Positions 6,178-13,507 of a DNA stretch of 16,656 bases are shown piece after piece (the first letter of the stretch is position 1; every line of letters starts with the position of its first letter). This DNA comes from CADEED01 sp039930985 (GTDB taxonomy: Bacteria; Pseudomonadota; Gammaproteobacteria; Steroidobacterales; Steroidobacteraceae), in contig JBDTSV010000078.1 in NCBI GenBank assembly GCA_039930985.1, positions 1-16,656 of the forward strand, written 5' to 3'. The position numbers were made by a program, and so were the translations under genes. Under the pieces are notes generated by a model, which saw only the letters and a program-made list of their open reading frames with translations, searched no databases and was not told where the DNA came from.

Positions 6178-9011
6178 TTCAGCTCGGCCGTCGTCACGGC
6201 TGGTGGTGGATTTCACTCGCCGTCTTTGCCGTGGTCTCGATTCTGAGCGCCACCGGGCGGTTGCGGCCGCTCGACAATGCCGCGGCCGACGCGCGCGCGA
6301 AACTGCTCGTGCATGAAGTCGAGTCGGACATCGTCATCGTCGGCATCGACACAGCGAGCATCACGGCGCTCGACCTGTGGCCATGGCCGCGCCGGTATCA
6401 CGCCAAGATGATCGATCAACTCTCGCATGCGTCGCCGCGCTCGGTTTTCATCGACATCGATTTCAGCTCGCGCTCCACGTCACTCGACGATGCGCTGCTC
6501 GAAGCCGCCCTGGCGAAACACCGCGACTATTCGATCTCCCTGCCGACCTATTTCCAGAACGCGAGCGGCGCCGATCAGGCGCTCGTCACCACAAAGCCAT
6601 TGCGGCGGTTCGCGCGCAGCACCGAACGGGCGGTGGTCAATGGCGAGCCGCCCGGCGCGGATGGACTCACGCGTGGCTGGCGAAATTTCTGGACCATCGA
6701 TGGCGAGCAAGTGCCCAGTGTCATCGATCCGCAGCGGCTGTTGGTCGGCGAACGCGAAGTGTCGATTGATTTTTCCATTTCGCCGACTTCGTTCACCTAC
6801 ATTTCATACCTCGACCTGCTGGAAGGGCGAGTACCGCGCATAGAGTTGGCTGGCAAGACCGTGTTCGTCGGTGGCACGGCGATCGAGCTCGGAGACATGT
6901 TGTCGGTGCCGGTATATCGCTCGCTGCCCGGCATCGTGGTTCAGGCGCTCGCTGCGGAGACCGTGAAGGCCGGTACGCCGCGTGTTCCGTCGAAGTGGAT
7001 CTCTCTTGGATTGTTGGTCGTGTGGACGGCACTTATCGCGATCCTGTTCGGTCGCAAACGCGGATGGAAGTGGCTTCGCAACCTCGCGGTGCTCGTGCTG
7101 TCGCTGGTCGCGATCGGCGCCCTTTCCGTGCTCGCCTTCAAATACGATCGTCTGTCGATCGACACCGCCGCATTCATGCTGGTGAGTGTCCTGCTGTTTG
7201 CCGCGGCGACGGTGCGTTCGCTGGAAACGCAGACGCTGCGCGCACTGTCGTACGCCGTCGGCATGCGCCGCCGCGACGCACTCCTGAAGAGCGTGGTGCA
7301 GTCATCCACCGATTGCATCGTGTGTATCGATGAAGCGGGCATCATCAAGACCGCCAATCCCGCCGCCTCACGATTGTTTGGCTGCGCCGGTTACGATCTC
7401 GTCGACGAACCCATCGCCAAGTTCATCACGCTGCTCGCCGGTGACGGCGCCAGCGCGCGGCTCGGTTCGCTCCATGGCGTGATCCGCGAATGCGATGCGC
7501 GCACGCTCGAGGGCGAGGTCTTCCCGGTGGAGATTTCCGTGAGTCGAGTGCGACTCAACACCGAGCGGTTGTATACCGCCATCGTGCGTGACATTCGCGA
7601 GCGGCGCGCGCAACAGCAGCGCCTGCAGCACCAGGCAACGCACGATTCGCTGACCGGCCTGCCGAATCGCGCGGCGCTGCTCACGCACCTCGAAGCTTCG
7701 CTCGGCGCCGGATCCTCGCCTTCGCTGGCACTGCTCATGCTCGATCTGTGCCGCTTCAAGGAGGTCAACGACACGCTGGGCCACAACATCGGCGACCGCG
7801 TGTTGTGCGACGTGGCGCAGCGCTTCAGCGACGCGCTCGGCAGCCGCGGTCTGATCGCGCGTATCGGCGGCGACGAGTTCACCGTGGTCATCGACGCGCC
7901 GCACAGTAACGAGGTGATCGCGGCCACGTCGCAGATCCTCACCGATTGCCTGCGCAAGCCCATCGACGTCGCCGGCATCTCGATTGAAGTGGGCGTGAGC
8001 GTCGGCATCGCGCGGTTCCCGCAGGACGCGAGCGATGCGCAGACGTTGCTCCGGCACGCCGACGTGGCCATGTACGTGGCGAAGCGCCGTGGCGCACCCT
8101 ACGAGTACTACGACGCCGCGCAGGACGAGAACACCGTGCGCAAACTTGCGATTGGCGGCGAGCTGCGCGCGGCCATCGCCAGCAATGCGCTCGAATTGCA
8201 TTTCCAGCCGCAGGTGAATCTGCGCAGCGGCATGGTGGACAGCGCCGAGGCGCTGCTGCGGTGGTTTCATCCGACGCAGGGTGCGATAAGCCCCAATGAA
8301 TTCATCGCCATTGCCGAGGCCACCGACCTCATCCGGCCGTTGACCGAATACACGCTGCGCGGCGCGCTGCGGCAGATTCGCGCCTGGCGCGACCGCGGTG
8401 TGCACGTGCGCATCGCCGTGAACCTCTCCGCCCGGCTGCTGCAGGACACGGCTTTCCCCGCACGCCTGAGTGAGTTGCTGGCGGAGTCCGGTGTCGCCGC
8501 GGCCTCGCTCGAGCTGGAAATCACCGAGAGCGCGATGATGCTCGACCCGGCGCGCGCGCTGCGCGTGGTCCAGGAGATCGACAAGCTGGGCACGCTCATC
8601 TCCATCGACGATTTCGGCACCGGCTACTCATCGCTGGGTTATCTGCGCGATCTGCCAGTGCACTCGCTCAAGCTCGACAAGTCCTTCGTGATGGGCATGC
8701 GCAACAACACCGATGATCGCATCATCGTCGAATCGACCGCGCAGATGGCGCACGCATTGAAGCTCGAATTGGTCGCCGAAGGTGTCGAAACCGAATGGGA
8801 CGCGCAGTTCCTAACGGCGGCGGGCTACGACTATGCGCAAGGCTTTCGCTACAGCCGCGCCTTGCCCGCCGACCAGTGCCTGGCGTGGATCGTGGAGTTC
8901 AATGCCACTGCCATGCTGACCGCGGGCGACTCCACCGTCACCACCGCGCTACGCGCGCCGGACGAGTGCGAAGACCACGACCTGAAATCGCGCAGCGCCC
9001 GACGGCGCTGA
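6174..9011 (+). CDS. Membrane CHASE2-PAS-GGDEF-EAL c-di-GMP synthase/phosphodiesterase
   Basis: A 945-residue inner-membrane signalling enzyme. Order of parts: TM helix (about 11-27); periplasmic CHASE2 sensor (about 30-270, containing an IVIVGIDTASI strand and a GKTVFVGGTA block); three TM helices (about 275-293, 303-324 and 331-350); PAS domain (about 365-480); GGDEF domain (about 490-650) with intact GGDEF at 565-569; and EAL domain (about 660-910) with intact EAL at 692-694, DDFGTGYSS from D812, an LKLDKSFV block and VAEGVET. Both catalytic domains look complete, so it may make and break c-di-GMP. The RxxD product-inhibition site expected at 556-559 reads GSRG and is absent. The start codon overlaps the FecR gene's stop, indicating joint expression, and the CHASE2 domain would face the compartment to which the FecR protein is exported. 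The net direction of activity cannot be read from the sequence. Confidence 0.93.
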   Translation: MIQLGRRHGWWWISLAVFAVVSILSATGRLRPLDNAAADARAKLLVHEVESDIVIVGIDTASITALDLWPWPRRYHAKMIDQLSHASPRSVFIDIDFSSRSTSLDDALLEAALAKHRDYSISLPTYFQNASGADQALVTTKPLRRFARSTERAVVNGEPPGADGLTRGWRNFWTIDGEQVPSVIDPQRLLVGEREVSIDFSISPTSFTYISYLDLLEGRVPRIELAGKTVFVGGTAIELGDMLSVPVYRSLPGIVVQALAAETVKAGTPRVPSKWISLGLLVVWTALIAILFGRKRGWKWLRNLAVLVLSLVAIGALSVLAFKYDRLSIDTAAFMLVSVLLFAAATVRSLETQTLRALSYAVGMRRRDALLKSVVQSSTDCIVCIDEAGIIKTANPAASRLFGCAGYDLVDEPIAKFITLLAGDGASARLGSLHGVIRECDARTLEGEVFPVEISVSRVRLNTERLYTAIVRDIRERRAQQQRLQHQATHDSLTGLPNRAALLTHLEASLGAGSSPSLALLMLDLCRFKEVNDTLGHNIGDRVLCDVAQRFSDALGSRGLIARIGGDEFTVVIDAPHSNEVIAATSQILTDCLRKPIDVAGISIEVGVSVGIARFPQDASDAQTLLRHADVAMYVAKRRGAPYEYYDAAQDENTVRKLAIGGELRAAIASNALELHFQPQVNLRSGMVDSAEALLRWFHPTQGAISPNEFIAIAEATDLIRPLTEYTLRGALRQIRAWRDRGVHVRIAVNLSARLLQDTAFPARLSELLAESGVAAASLELEITESAMMLDPARALRVVQEIDKLGTLISIDDFGTGYSSLGYLRDLPVHSLKLDKSFVMGMRNNTDDRIIVESTAQMAHALKLELVAEGVETEWDAQFLTAAGYDYAQGFRYSRALPADQCLAWIVEFNATAMLTAGDSTVTTALRAPDECEDHDLKSRSARRR

Positions 9012-9024
9012 AAACGGTCGCAAG

Positions 9025-10119
9025 TTATTTCCTGGGTCGCGGCACCCAGGCAAAGCCCATCTGGAAGCCGATGTCCGGTGTGTTGTTGAGATTCTGCAGA
9101 TTCTCGGTCGCCGCGAATGACACCACGCAACAGTCGAGGCGGTGACGGAAGCCGAGACTCAGCTGGTATTTGTCGCTCAGCAGTTCATCGAGGTCGGTCT
9201 GCGCGCGCTGGTACACGCTCCTGCTCGCGTAGCCCTGCAGGTTGATGTTGGTGTGCGCGCTCATCTGCCGTTCCCAGCCGATGACGACGGTAGGGACCAC
9301 CTGCGCATCGTGAGGCGAGGGAATGTCTTCACCCGCGTAATACACCACGGCCAGGTCCACGTGCAACGCGTTGCGCTCGCCCAGGCGCCGCACCGAGGTC
9401 TGGAAGCCGTAGTCGGTGCGCCCGGTGGACAGCAGCGGGCGCTCGCCATCGAGCGGCACCTTGACCGCGGCCTCCATCGACATCCGCCATCTGCCCGGTA
9501 GTTTGATGCCGGCGTAACGCAGGCCGATCGTGGGATCGAGGAATCCCGGGCTTTTCGGCGGCTCGGACAGCACCACCTGCGTCGACTTCAGGTCATAGAT
9601 GAGATGGGTCCGGTTGCGCGCGATGGCATGGCGGCCAAAGGTGCTGAAGCCGAGCGCTTCGTGAAAGCTCTCGATGGTCGAGTCGAGGAAGCCGCCCTGA
9701 TACGACACCGCCGTCGCGATGGCATAGACGCTCCACCGGCTCGACAGCTTGTAGTGCGCGGTCAGGTCGAGGGTGGCGGATTCGAGGTCGAGTAGATAGT
9801 TCTCGCCGGGAAGATTGCGGATGGCGTCGATCTCCGCCGGGCCGATCTCGCGCCGGCCGGAACTCTCGAGCGACTTCAGATAGGTCTCGACATTGCGGCT
9901 CAGCGCCCAGGTGTTCTGGTAACCGAGTTCCGCCTCGAACGCGAAGGTGTGCGGCTCGATGCTGACGGCGTGCGCCGGCCGCATGTCGAGGCGCAGGAAG
10001 CCGAAAGGGGTGAGATCGCGTGAGCGGAGCATTCCGTAGAAGCGGCCTTCGTCGGCGTGCGCTGAGGCAGCGATCGCGCAAATCGCGGCGAGACCGGACC
10101 TCCACGCGGCTTTGCGCAA
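9025..10119 (-). CDS. DUF3187-like outer-envelope beta-strand protein
   Basis: A 364-residue protein from a proposed TTG start at 10119. The frame is open back to an ATG at 10263 (412 residues), but only the TTG start puts a clean Sec signal peptide at the N-terminus (RKAAWRSGLAAICAIAASAHA, cleaved before DEG) and has AGGGG nine bases upstream. The mature N-terminus (LRSRDLTPFGFLRLDMRPAHA) resembles the DUF3187 family. The rest alternates polar and hydrophobic residues with many aromatics, as in an outer-membrane barrel (for example GRWRMSMEAAVKV, NALHVDLAVVYYAG and YQLSLGFRHRL). The function of the family is not established. It converges on the CHASE2 gene with 13 bases between stops. The family call is from recall of motif style and is moderate; the exported beta-rich nature is firmer. 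Confidence 0.72.
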   Translation of the reverse strand: MRKAAWRSGLAAICAIAASAHADEGRFYGMLRSRDLTPFGFLRLDMRPAHAVSIEPHTFAFEAELGYQNTWALSRNVETYLKSLESSGRREIGPAEIDAIRNLPGENYLLDLESATLDLTAHYKLSSRWSVYAIATAVSYQGGFLDSTIESFHEALGFSTFGRHAIARNRTHLIYDLKSTQVVLSEPPKSPGFLDPTIGLRYAGIKLPGRWRMSMEAAVKVPLDGERPLLSTGRTDYGFQTSVRRLGERNALHVDLAVVYYAGEDIPSPHDAQVVPTVVIGWERQMSAHTNINLQGYASRSVYQRAQTDLDELLSDKYQLSLGFRHRLDCCVVSFAATENLQNLNNTPDIGFQMGFAWVPRPRK

Positions 10120-10490
10120 TGCGCTCGGCCCCTGGCGTCTCGTGGTTTCCCGGATTGACGCCAGCAAATGTTGTGCAATAGCTGCAATTGTGCTCTTTGG
10201 CTGCCCGGATAGCAGGATCGTCGGTCGTACATTCACCACAAAGACCTTTTCTTTTGACGCCATCAGGCGTATTTATGCCAACACTTTGCAGACGACGGAA
10301 AGGCGATCCAACTCGATGAAGGTTTGTCCCAGCAACTGCCGCCACTTCGACGGTCGCCATTATCGACCGCACCGCCACCGACCGCATCGAGGTTCTCAAA
10401 GACATTTTTCACTCAATGGCCATGACGCGGGCACCCGCGACCTACCGGGCAGCCTGCGGGCGGCGACGGCCAGGTAGGAGTTCTAACTAG
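10120..10490. other. Stretch without a convincing protein gene
   Basis: Between the DUF3187-like gene and the hairpin/terminator pair I find no ORF with believable composition or ribosome site. It must hold the promoter of the DUF3187-like gene (minus). If the terminator downstream ends an independent transcript, it may also hold a plus-strand promoter and the body of a small RNA. Two short plus-strand frames exist: 53 codons ending at 10477, and 24 codons at 10416-10490. Both are Arg-rich and lack ribosome sites. A small GCGGG/CCCGC hairpin lies near 10427-10439. Confidence 0.4.
10129..10133 (-). promoter_or_regulatory. Ribosome-binding site supporting the TTG start at 10119
   Basis: The reverse strand reads AGGGG here, nine bases before TTG 10119. 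The upstream ATG at 10263 lacks a comparable site. This, with the signal peptide directly after the TTG, decides the start of the DUF3187-like gene. Confidence 0.5.
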
Positions 10491-10501
10491 AGGGGGGGAT
10501 T

Positions 10502-10517
10502 GGAGACTCCGGTCTCC
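10502..10517 (+). ncRNA. Hairpin of a possible small RNA or leader RNA
   Basis: GGAGAC (10502-10507) and GTCTCC (10512-10517) pair perfectly around a four-base TCCG loop. It follows a run of seven G's and sits 10 bases before the intrinsic terminator stem. A hairpin followed by a terminator with no gene directly upstream is the usual layout of the 3' part of a small RNA or an attenuated leader. The 5' end and any promoter are not identifiable by eye, so only the hairpin is marked. Confidence 0.35.
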
Positions 10518-10527
10518 ATTTGAACGG

Positions 10528-10562
10528 GGCGCCGCCTGGAGGAATTCGGGCGGCGCCTTTTT
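10528..10562 (+). terminator. Strong intrinsic terminator upstream of the sigma-factor gene
   Basis: A perfect nine-base-pair GC stem, GGCGCCGCC (10528-10536) with GGCGGCGCC (10549-10557), closes a 12-base loop and is followed by TTTTT (10558-10562). There is no A-run on the left side, so it works on the plus strand only. It lies 57 bases before the sigma-factor ATG. No plus-strand gene ends just before it. It therefore ends either a small RNA or a prematurely stopped sigma-operon leader. The loop contains GGAGGA, a Shine-Dalgarno/CsrA-like sequence. Confidence 0.85.
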
Positions 10563-10619
10563 CGTTGAAGAATTATCTTTTGAAATGTATCGCCCGTTAC
10601 CGGGACTATCGTCTTCTGG

Positions 10620-11120
10620 ATGACGGCAACCGACCCCTCGCTCGAACGACTGCTGCGCGAACACGCCGCCATGGCGCATCGCCTGGCCGCGAGCCATGAA
10701 GCGAACCCGGACCTGGCGCGCGACCTGGCGCAGGAGATCCTCGTCGCGGTGTGGCGCGCCTGGCCGGCGTTCCGCCAGGAATGTTCGGAACGAACCTACG
10801 TGGCGCGCATCGCCCATCACCGCATCGTCACGCACATCAGCCGCGCCGTGCGCCAGCCGGCGCTGGTCGAGCTTTCCGAGAACCTGTGGGCGGCCGGACC
10901 CAATCCCGAGGAGTTGGCGATCCAGCGAGACAACAGCCAGCGCCTGACCGCGCTGGTGCGCACGCTGCCGCTCGCGTATCGCGAGGTGGCGGTGCTGTTG
11001 CTCGAAGGATTCTCGCCCACGGAAGTCGCCGACACGCTCGGCATCACTGCGAACGCCGTGGCGATTCGCGGCACGCGCGCGCGCGAAATGTTGCGTGCCT
11101 TGTTCGGAGCACAAACATGA
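10620..11120 (+). CDS. ECF-type RNA polymerase sigma factor
   Basis: A 166-residue sigma-70 family protein of the extracytoplasmic-function type. Region 2 spans about residues 8-75 (LLREHAAMAHRLA, then the conserved DLAQEILVAVWRAWPAFR block and a YVARIAHHRIVTHI core-binding segment). Region 4 spans about 112-161 (LPLAYREVAVLLLEGFS followed by the VADTLGITANAVAIRGTRAREML helix-turn-helix, which reads the -35 element). Length and layout are normal for a minimal ECF factor. ATG 10620 keeps all of region 2 but has no recognisable ribosome site, so the message may be leaderless or nearly so. The stop overlaps the next ATG (ATGA), coupling it to the membrane protein that follows. Confidence 0.92.
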   Translation: MTATDPSLERLLREHAAMAHRLAASHEANPDLARDLAQEILVAVWRAWPAFRQECSERTYVARIAHHRIVTHISRAVRQPALVELSENLWAAGPNPEELAIQRDNSQRLTALVRTLPLAYREVAVLLLEGFSPTEVADTLGITANAVAIRGTRAREMLRALFGAQT

Positions 11121-11689
11121 ACGAGAAGCCCGCGCCCGACTGGAGCGATCTTGCGAGTCTTTGGCAGGCCGAGGGAGCCGCCGTTTCCATCGACGACATC
11201 GAACAACACCTGAGGCGGGAACGCCTGCAGATGTTCGGCGTGCTCATCGCCGAAATTGCCGGACTGTGCGTGGGCACGGCCGCCGCGGCCTGGCTCTACT
11301 TCTTCACGCCGTTCATCGGGCTCGGCCTGGTCATCGCGGTGTTCGGCGGCGTGTCGGCTTTCGTAACCGTACGCATGCGTCGTGAACCGGCGCCGGCCGG
11401 CGCGCGCGACCTGTTGCATTCGTTGAAAGAATCCATCGCCCGCGAAGACTGGATAGATGAGCAGTTGCGATTGGGACGGGCCTTGAGCTTCGTGGCGTTG
11501 TTCGCGGTCGTCATGGCCACGTCCATGCAGCTGCTGCATTTTCACGCGATCTCATCGTTCGGCCTGGTCGGGGCGATCGTCAGCAGCGTCTACGTCGCCG
11601 GTGTGCTGGCGTGGAACCTGGTGTTGACGAGGCGCGCGAAGCGGCGCCGGGCACGGCTCGAGTACATCAGCGAAAGATTGAAGCCCTGA
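11117..11689 (+). CDS. Four-helix membrane protein, probable regulator (anti-sigma) of the ECF factor
   Basis: A 190-residue protein starting at an ATG that overlaps the sigma-factor stop. Residues 1-38 are soluble and contain a DWSDLASLWQAEG motif of the kind seen at the N-terminus of ECF-linked membrane proteins. Hydrophobic helices lie at about 39-61, 64-86, 122-141 and 146-170, with an amphipathic charged linker at 95-120 (LLHSLKESIAREDWIDEQL). The basic C-terminus (RRAKRRRARLEY) would be cytoplasmic. It lacks the zinc-binding HxxxCxxC motif of classical ZAS anti-sigma factors. The regulatory role is inferred from coupling and topology only; no named family was recognised. Confidence 0.8.
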   Translation: MNEKPAPDWSDLASLWQAEGAAVSIDDIEQHLRRERLQMFGVLIAEIAGLCVGTAAAAWLYFFTPFIGLGLVIAVFGGVSAFVTVRMRREPAPAGARDLLHSLKESIAREDWIDEQLRLGRALSFVALFAVVMATSMQLLHFHAISSFGLVGAIVSSVYVAGVLAWNLVLTRRAKRRRARLEYISERLKP

Positions 11690-11760
11690 CCATCGACGAG
11701 TGTTCCATTCCCCGAAGCGATCAGCGGTTGCGCTCTCTACTACAAACGTCATAAGGTAAA

Positions 11761-11772
11761 CCACATATGTGG
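11761..11772. promoter_or_regulatory. 12-bp perfect palindrome upstream of the acyltransferase gene
   Basis: CCACATATGTGG is its own reverse complement and sits 14 bases before ATG 11787. Just upstream is a weak promoter-like pair, TTGCGC (11728-11733) and CATAAG (11750-11755), spaced by 16 bases. A dimeric regulator bound here would block transcription or elongation, so an operator is plausible. No specific regulator can be named. Confidence 0.4.
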
Positions 11773-11783
11773 CTATGTAATCC

Positions 11784-13013
11784 GTGATGAATACTTCCGA
11801 ACCAGAGCGGTTTCATGCACTCGATGTACTGCGAGCAAGCGCATTGCTCCTCGGTATCGTGCTGCATTCGGCCATGTCGTACCTGCCGGGTTTTCGCGAG
11901 GTCAATTGGCCGCTCGCCGACGAATCGACCAGCGCGGGACTAGGCATCCTGTTTTTCGTGATCCACATGTTTCGCATGTCGTTGTTCTTCATCATCGCGG
12001 GATTCTTCGCCCGCGTTCTTCACCAGCGCCTTGGTACAGCGGGCTTGCTCAAGAATCGGTTGCGACGCATCGGGCTGCCGCTGCTCGCGTTCTACTTGCT
12101 GGTGATGCCGTTGACGATCGTGGCGTTCATCTGGGGCGCGCGCCAGCTCGGTATTCACGGCCCGCCAAAGATGCCGGCACCCATCCCGGTCGTCGGTCCG
12201 CCAGTGCCCTGGGGCCACCTCTGGTTTCTCTATCTACTGCTGGTGATCTACGGACTCCTGCTGCTCGGGCGCGCGATCGTCGTGCGTCTGGACGCCAATG
12301 GCGCGCTGCGCGCGGCGATCGGCCGACTGCTGGCAATCGCCGTCAAGGCTCGTGTGGCGCCTCTGTTGCTAGCGGCGCCGATCGCGGCAACGTTGTTCGT
12401 GAGTCCGTGGTGGCACCAGTGGATGGGCCTGCCTGCGCCCATCCTGGGTTTCGTCCCGAACTTCCCGGCGTTGCTGGCATACGGTGGCGCGTTTCTCGTC
12501 GGCTGGTTCTTTCATCGCCAACAGGAATGCCTGCGTGTGCTGGCCGCAGACTGGCCGCTGTACCTCGCGGTGGCGCTGCTCGGAACCACGGCTGCGCTTT
12601 ATATCGTGGGCACCACGCCGGTATTCGGGCCCTTGAGCTTGGGGGTCGTCGAGCGCGTCGCCTACACAGGGGCGTACACGATTGCACTGTGGTGCTGGTC
12701 GTTCGCGGCCATAGGCCTGGTCGTACGCTATTTCAATGCACCGAATGCGAGCTGGCGGTACTTGGCCGACGCGTCGTATTGGATGTATCTCATCCACCTG
12801 CCCATCGTCTGTCTGCTGCAGGCAAGGATGCTAGGTTGGCCGCTGCACTGGTCGGTGAAGCTGCCGCTGATACTGTTACTCACCGGCGCGACCCTGGTAT
12901 TGAGTTATCGCTACCTGGTTCGCGACACGTTCATGGGTACGTTTCTCAACGGGCGCCGGCACTCACGCTCCGTGAGGGAGCGGGCCGTGGCCAAGAACAT
13001 CGCACAGGCTTGA
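11784..13013 (+). CDS. Acyltransferase-3 family integral membrane protein (OafA/OpgC-like)
   Basis: A 409-residue multi-pass membrane protein of the acyltransferase-3 superfamily. These proteins transfer acyl groups (acetyl, succinyl) to glycans such as O-antigen, Nod factors or osmoregulated periplasmic glucans. The signature is at the N-terminus: ERFHALDVLRASALLLGIVLHS, with Arg17 and the catalytic-type His28 (numbering from GTG 11784). About ten hydrophobic helices follow, including FFIIAGFFAR and the GHLWFLYLLLVIYG helix typical of the OpgC branch. It ends near YWMYLIHLPIV, a conserved late motif, and a basic tail. GTG 11784 and ATG 11787 are adjacent and either may be used; neither has a strong ribosome site. 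The acceptor is unknown because no glycan-assembly genes are nearby. Confidence 0.87.
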   Translation: MMNTSEPERFHALDVLRASALLLGIVLHSAMSYLPGFREVNWPLADESTSAGLGILFFVIHMFRMSLFFIIAGFFARVLHQRLGTAGLLKNRLRRIGLPLLAFYLLVMPLTIVAFIWGARQLGIHGPPKMPAPIPVVGPPVPWGHLWFLYLLLVIYGLLLLGRAIVVRLDANGALRAAIGRLLAIAVKARVAPLLLAAPIAATLFVSPWWHQWMGLPAPILGFVPNFPALLAYGGAFLVGWFFHRQQECLRVLAADWPLYLAVALLGTTAALYIVGTTPVFGPLSLGVVERVAYTGAYTIALWCWSFAAIGLVVRYFNAPNASWRYLADASYWMYLIHLPIVCLLQARMLGWPLHWSVKLPLILLLTGATLVLSYRYLVRDTFMGTFLNGRRHSRSVRERAVAKNIAQA

Positions 13014-13029
13014 TCCTGGCTAACAACAC

Positions 13030-13413
13030 TCAGCCGAGCGCGCTCCGGATCTTGTCGATGAGCGCGGTTTCGCGCGCGTCGTCGCCATCGGTGCCGGCGA
13101 GTTCGCCGGCGATCTGCACCAGGCTCTTGCGAAGATCGGCGTTCAGGGACTTCTTGACGTCGGCGAGCAGCGAGTCGATTCCGGCGGCGGTGAATTCGCC
13201 ATCCTGCTGGGGAAGGCCTTCGTATACCGCGTCGGTGACCTTGCCGAGCAGCTTGGAGAAATCAGCGGCGCTCGGGTTTCCGAAGATCGCGAGACCCTTG
13301 ACCTTCTTGAAGAGGAAATCGCGCTCTTCGAGGCTGCCCGACTGATCGGCTCCAGCGACCAGCGTCAGCACCGACAGAAAAGCTTCCGTGTCGTTCGCGA
13401 ATTTCACCGGCAT
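13030..13413 (-). CDS. TerB-like (tellurite-resistance TerB domain) protein
   Basis: A 127-residue cytoplasmic all-helical protein. The frame is open to 13482, but ATG 13413 has GGGAG five bases upstream and begins the conserved part (MPVKFANDTEAFLSVLTLVA), so it is preferred. Two acidic helix motifs, GADQSGSLEERDFLFKKV and GTDGDDARETALIDKIRSAL, match the paired metal-binding helices of the TerB/TerB-like superfamily. No other ter gene (terC, terD, terZ) is nearby, so a tellurite role should not be assumed; stand-alone TerB domains are usually of unknown function. It converges on the acyltransferase gene with 16 bases between stops. Confidence 0.7.
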   Translation of the reverse strand: MPVKFANDTEAFLSVLTLVAGADQSGSLEERDFLFKKVKGLAIFGNPSAADFSKLLGKVTDAVYEGLPQQDGEFTAAGIDSLLADVKKSLNADLRKSLVQIAGELAGTDGDDARETALIDKIRSALG

Positions 13414-13449
13414 GAGCGCTCCCAGGGGTTTCGAATCATTCAAACGGGC

Positions 13450-13470
13450 GCGAAATCTACGTGATTTCGC
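13450..13470. repeat. Perfect inverted repeat between the TerB-like and ArsC-like genes
   Basis: GCGAAATC (13450-13457) and GATTTCGC (13463-13470) are exact reverse complements around a TACGT loop. A second smaller stem, GCCGC/GCGGC, lies at 13476-13492. Both sit in the 94-base gap between two minus-strand genes. Neither is followed by a T-run on the minus strand, so they may be an mRNA-processing structure, a rho-dependent end or an operator for the TerB-like gene. Confidence 0.4.
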
Positions 13471-13507
13471 CGCCTGCCGCAATGAAAGCGGCGGCTGCGA
13501 CCCCGGA

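Noticed and set aside
5247..6197. Minus-strand frame of 316 codons rich in Ser/Thr/Pro, opposite the FecR-protein tail
   Set aside because: Its low complexity is just the complement of the Val/Asp/Thr-rich tail; there is no ribosome site or recognisable domain.
10112..10477. Plus-strand frame of 121 codons over the gap before the sigma gene
   Set aside because: It overlaps the start of the DUF3187-like gene antisense, has His/Arg-rich nonsense composition and no ribosome site.
10416..10490. 24-codon plus-strand frame directly before the hairpin/terminator (a possible leader peptide)
   Set aside because: There is no ribosome site and no run of regulatory codons typical of attenuator peptides; it is kept only as part of the uncertain RNA region.
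11906..13345. Plus-strand frame of 479 codons overlapping the acyltransferase and TerB-like genes
   Set aside because: It is out of frame with the clear acyltransferase and antisense to the TerB-like gene; composition is Arg-rich with no domain.
13030..13413. Tellurite-resistance operon
   Set aside because: Only a TerB-like domain is present, without terC, terD or terZ, so resistance cannot be claimed.
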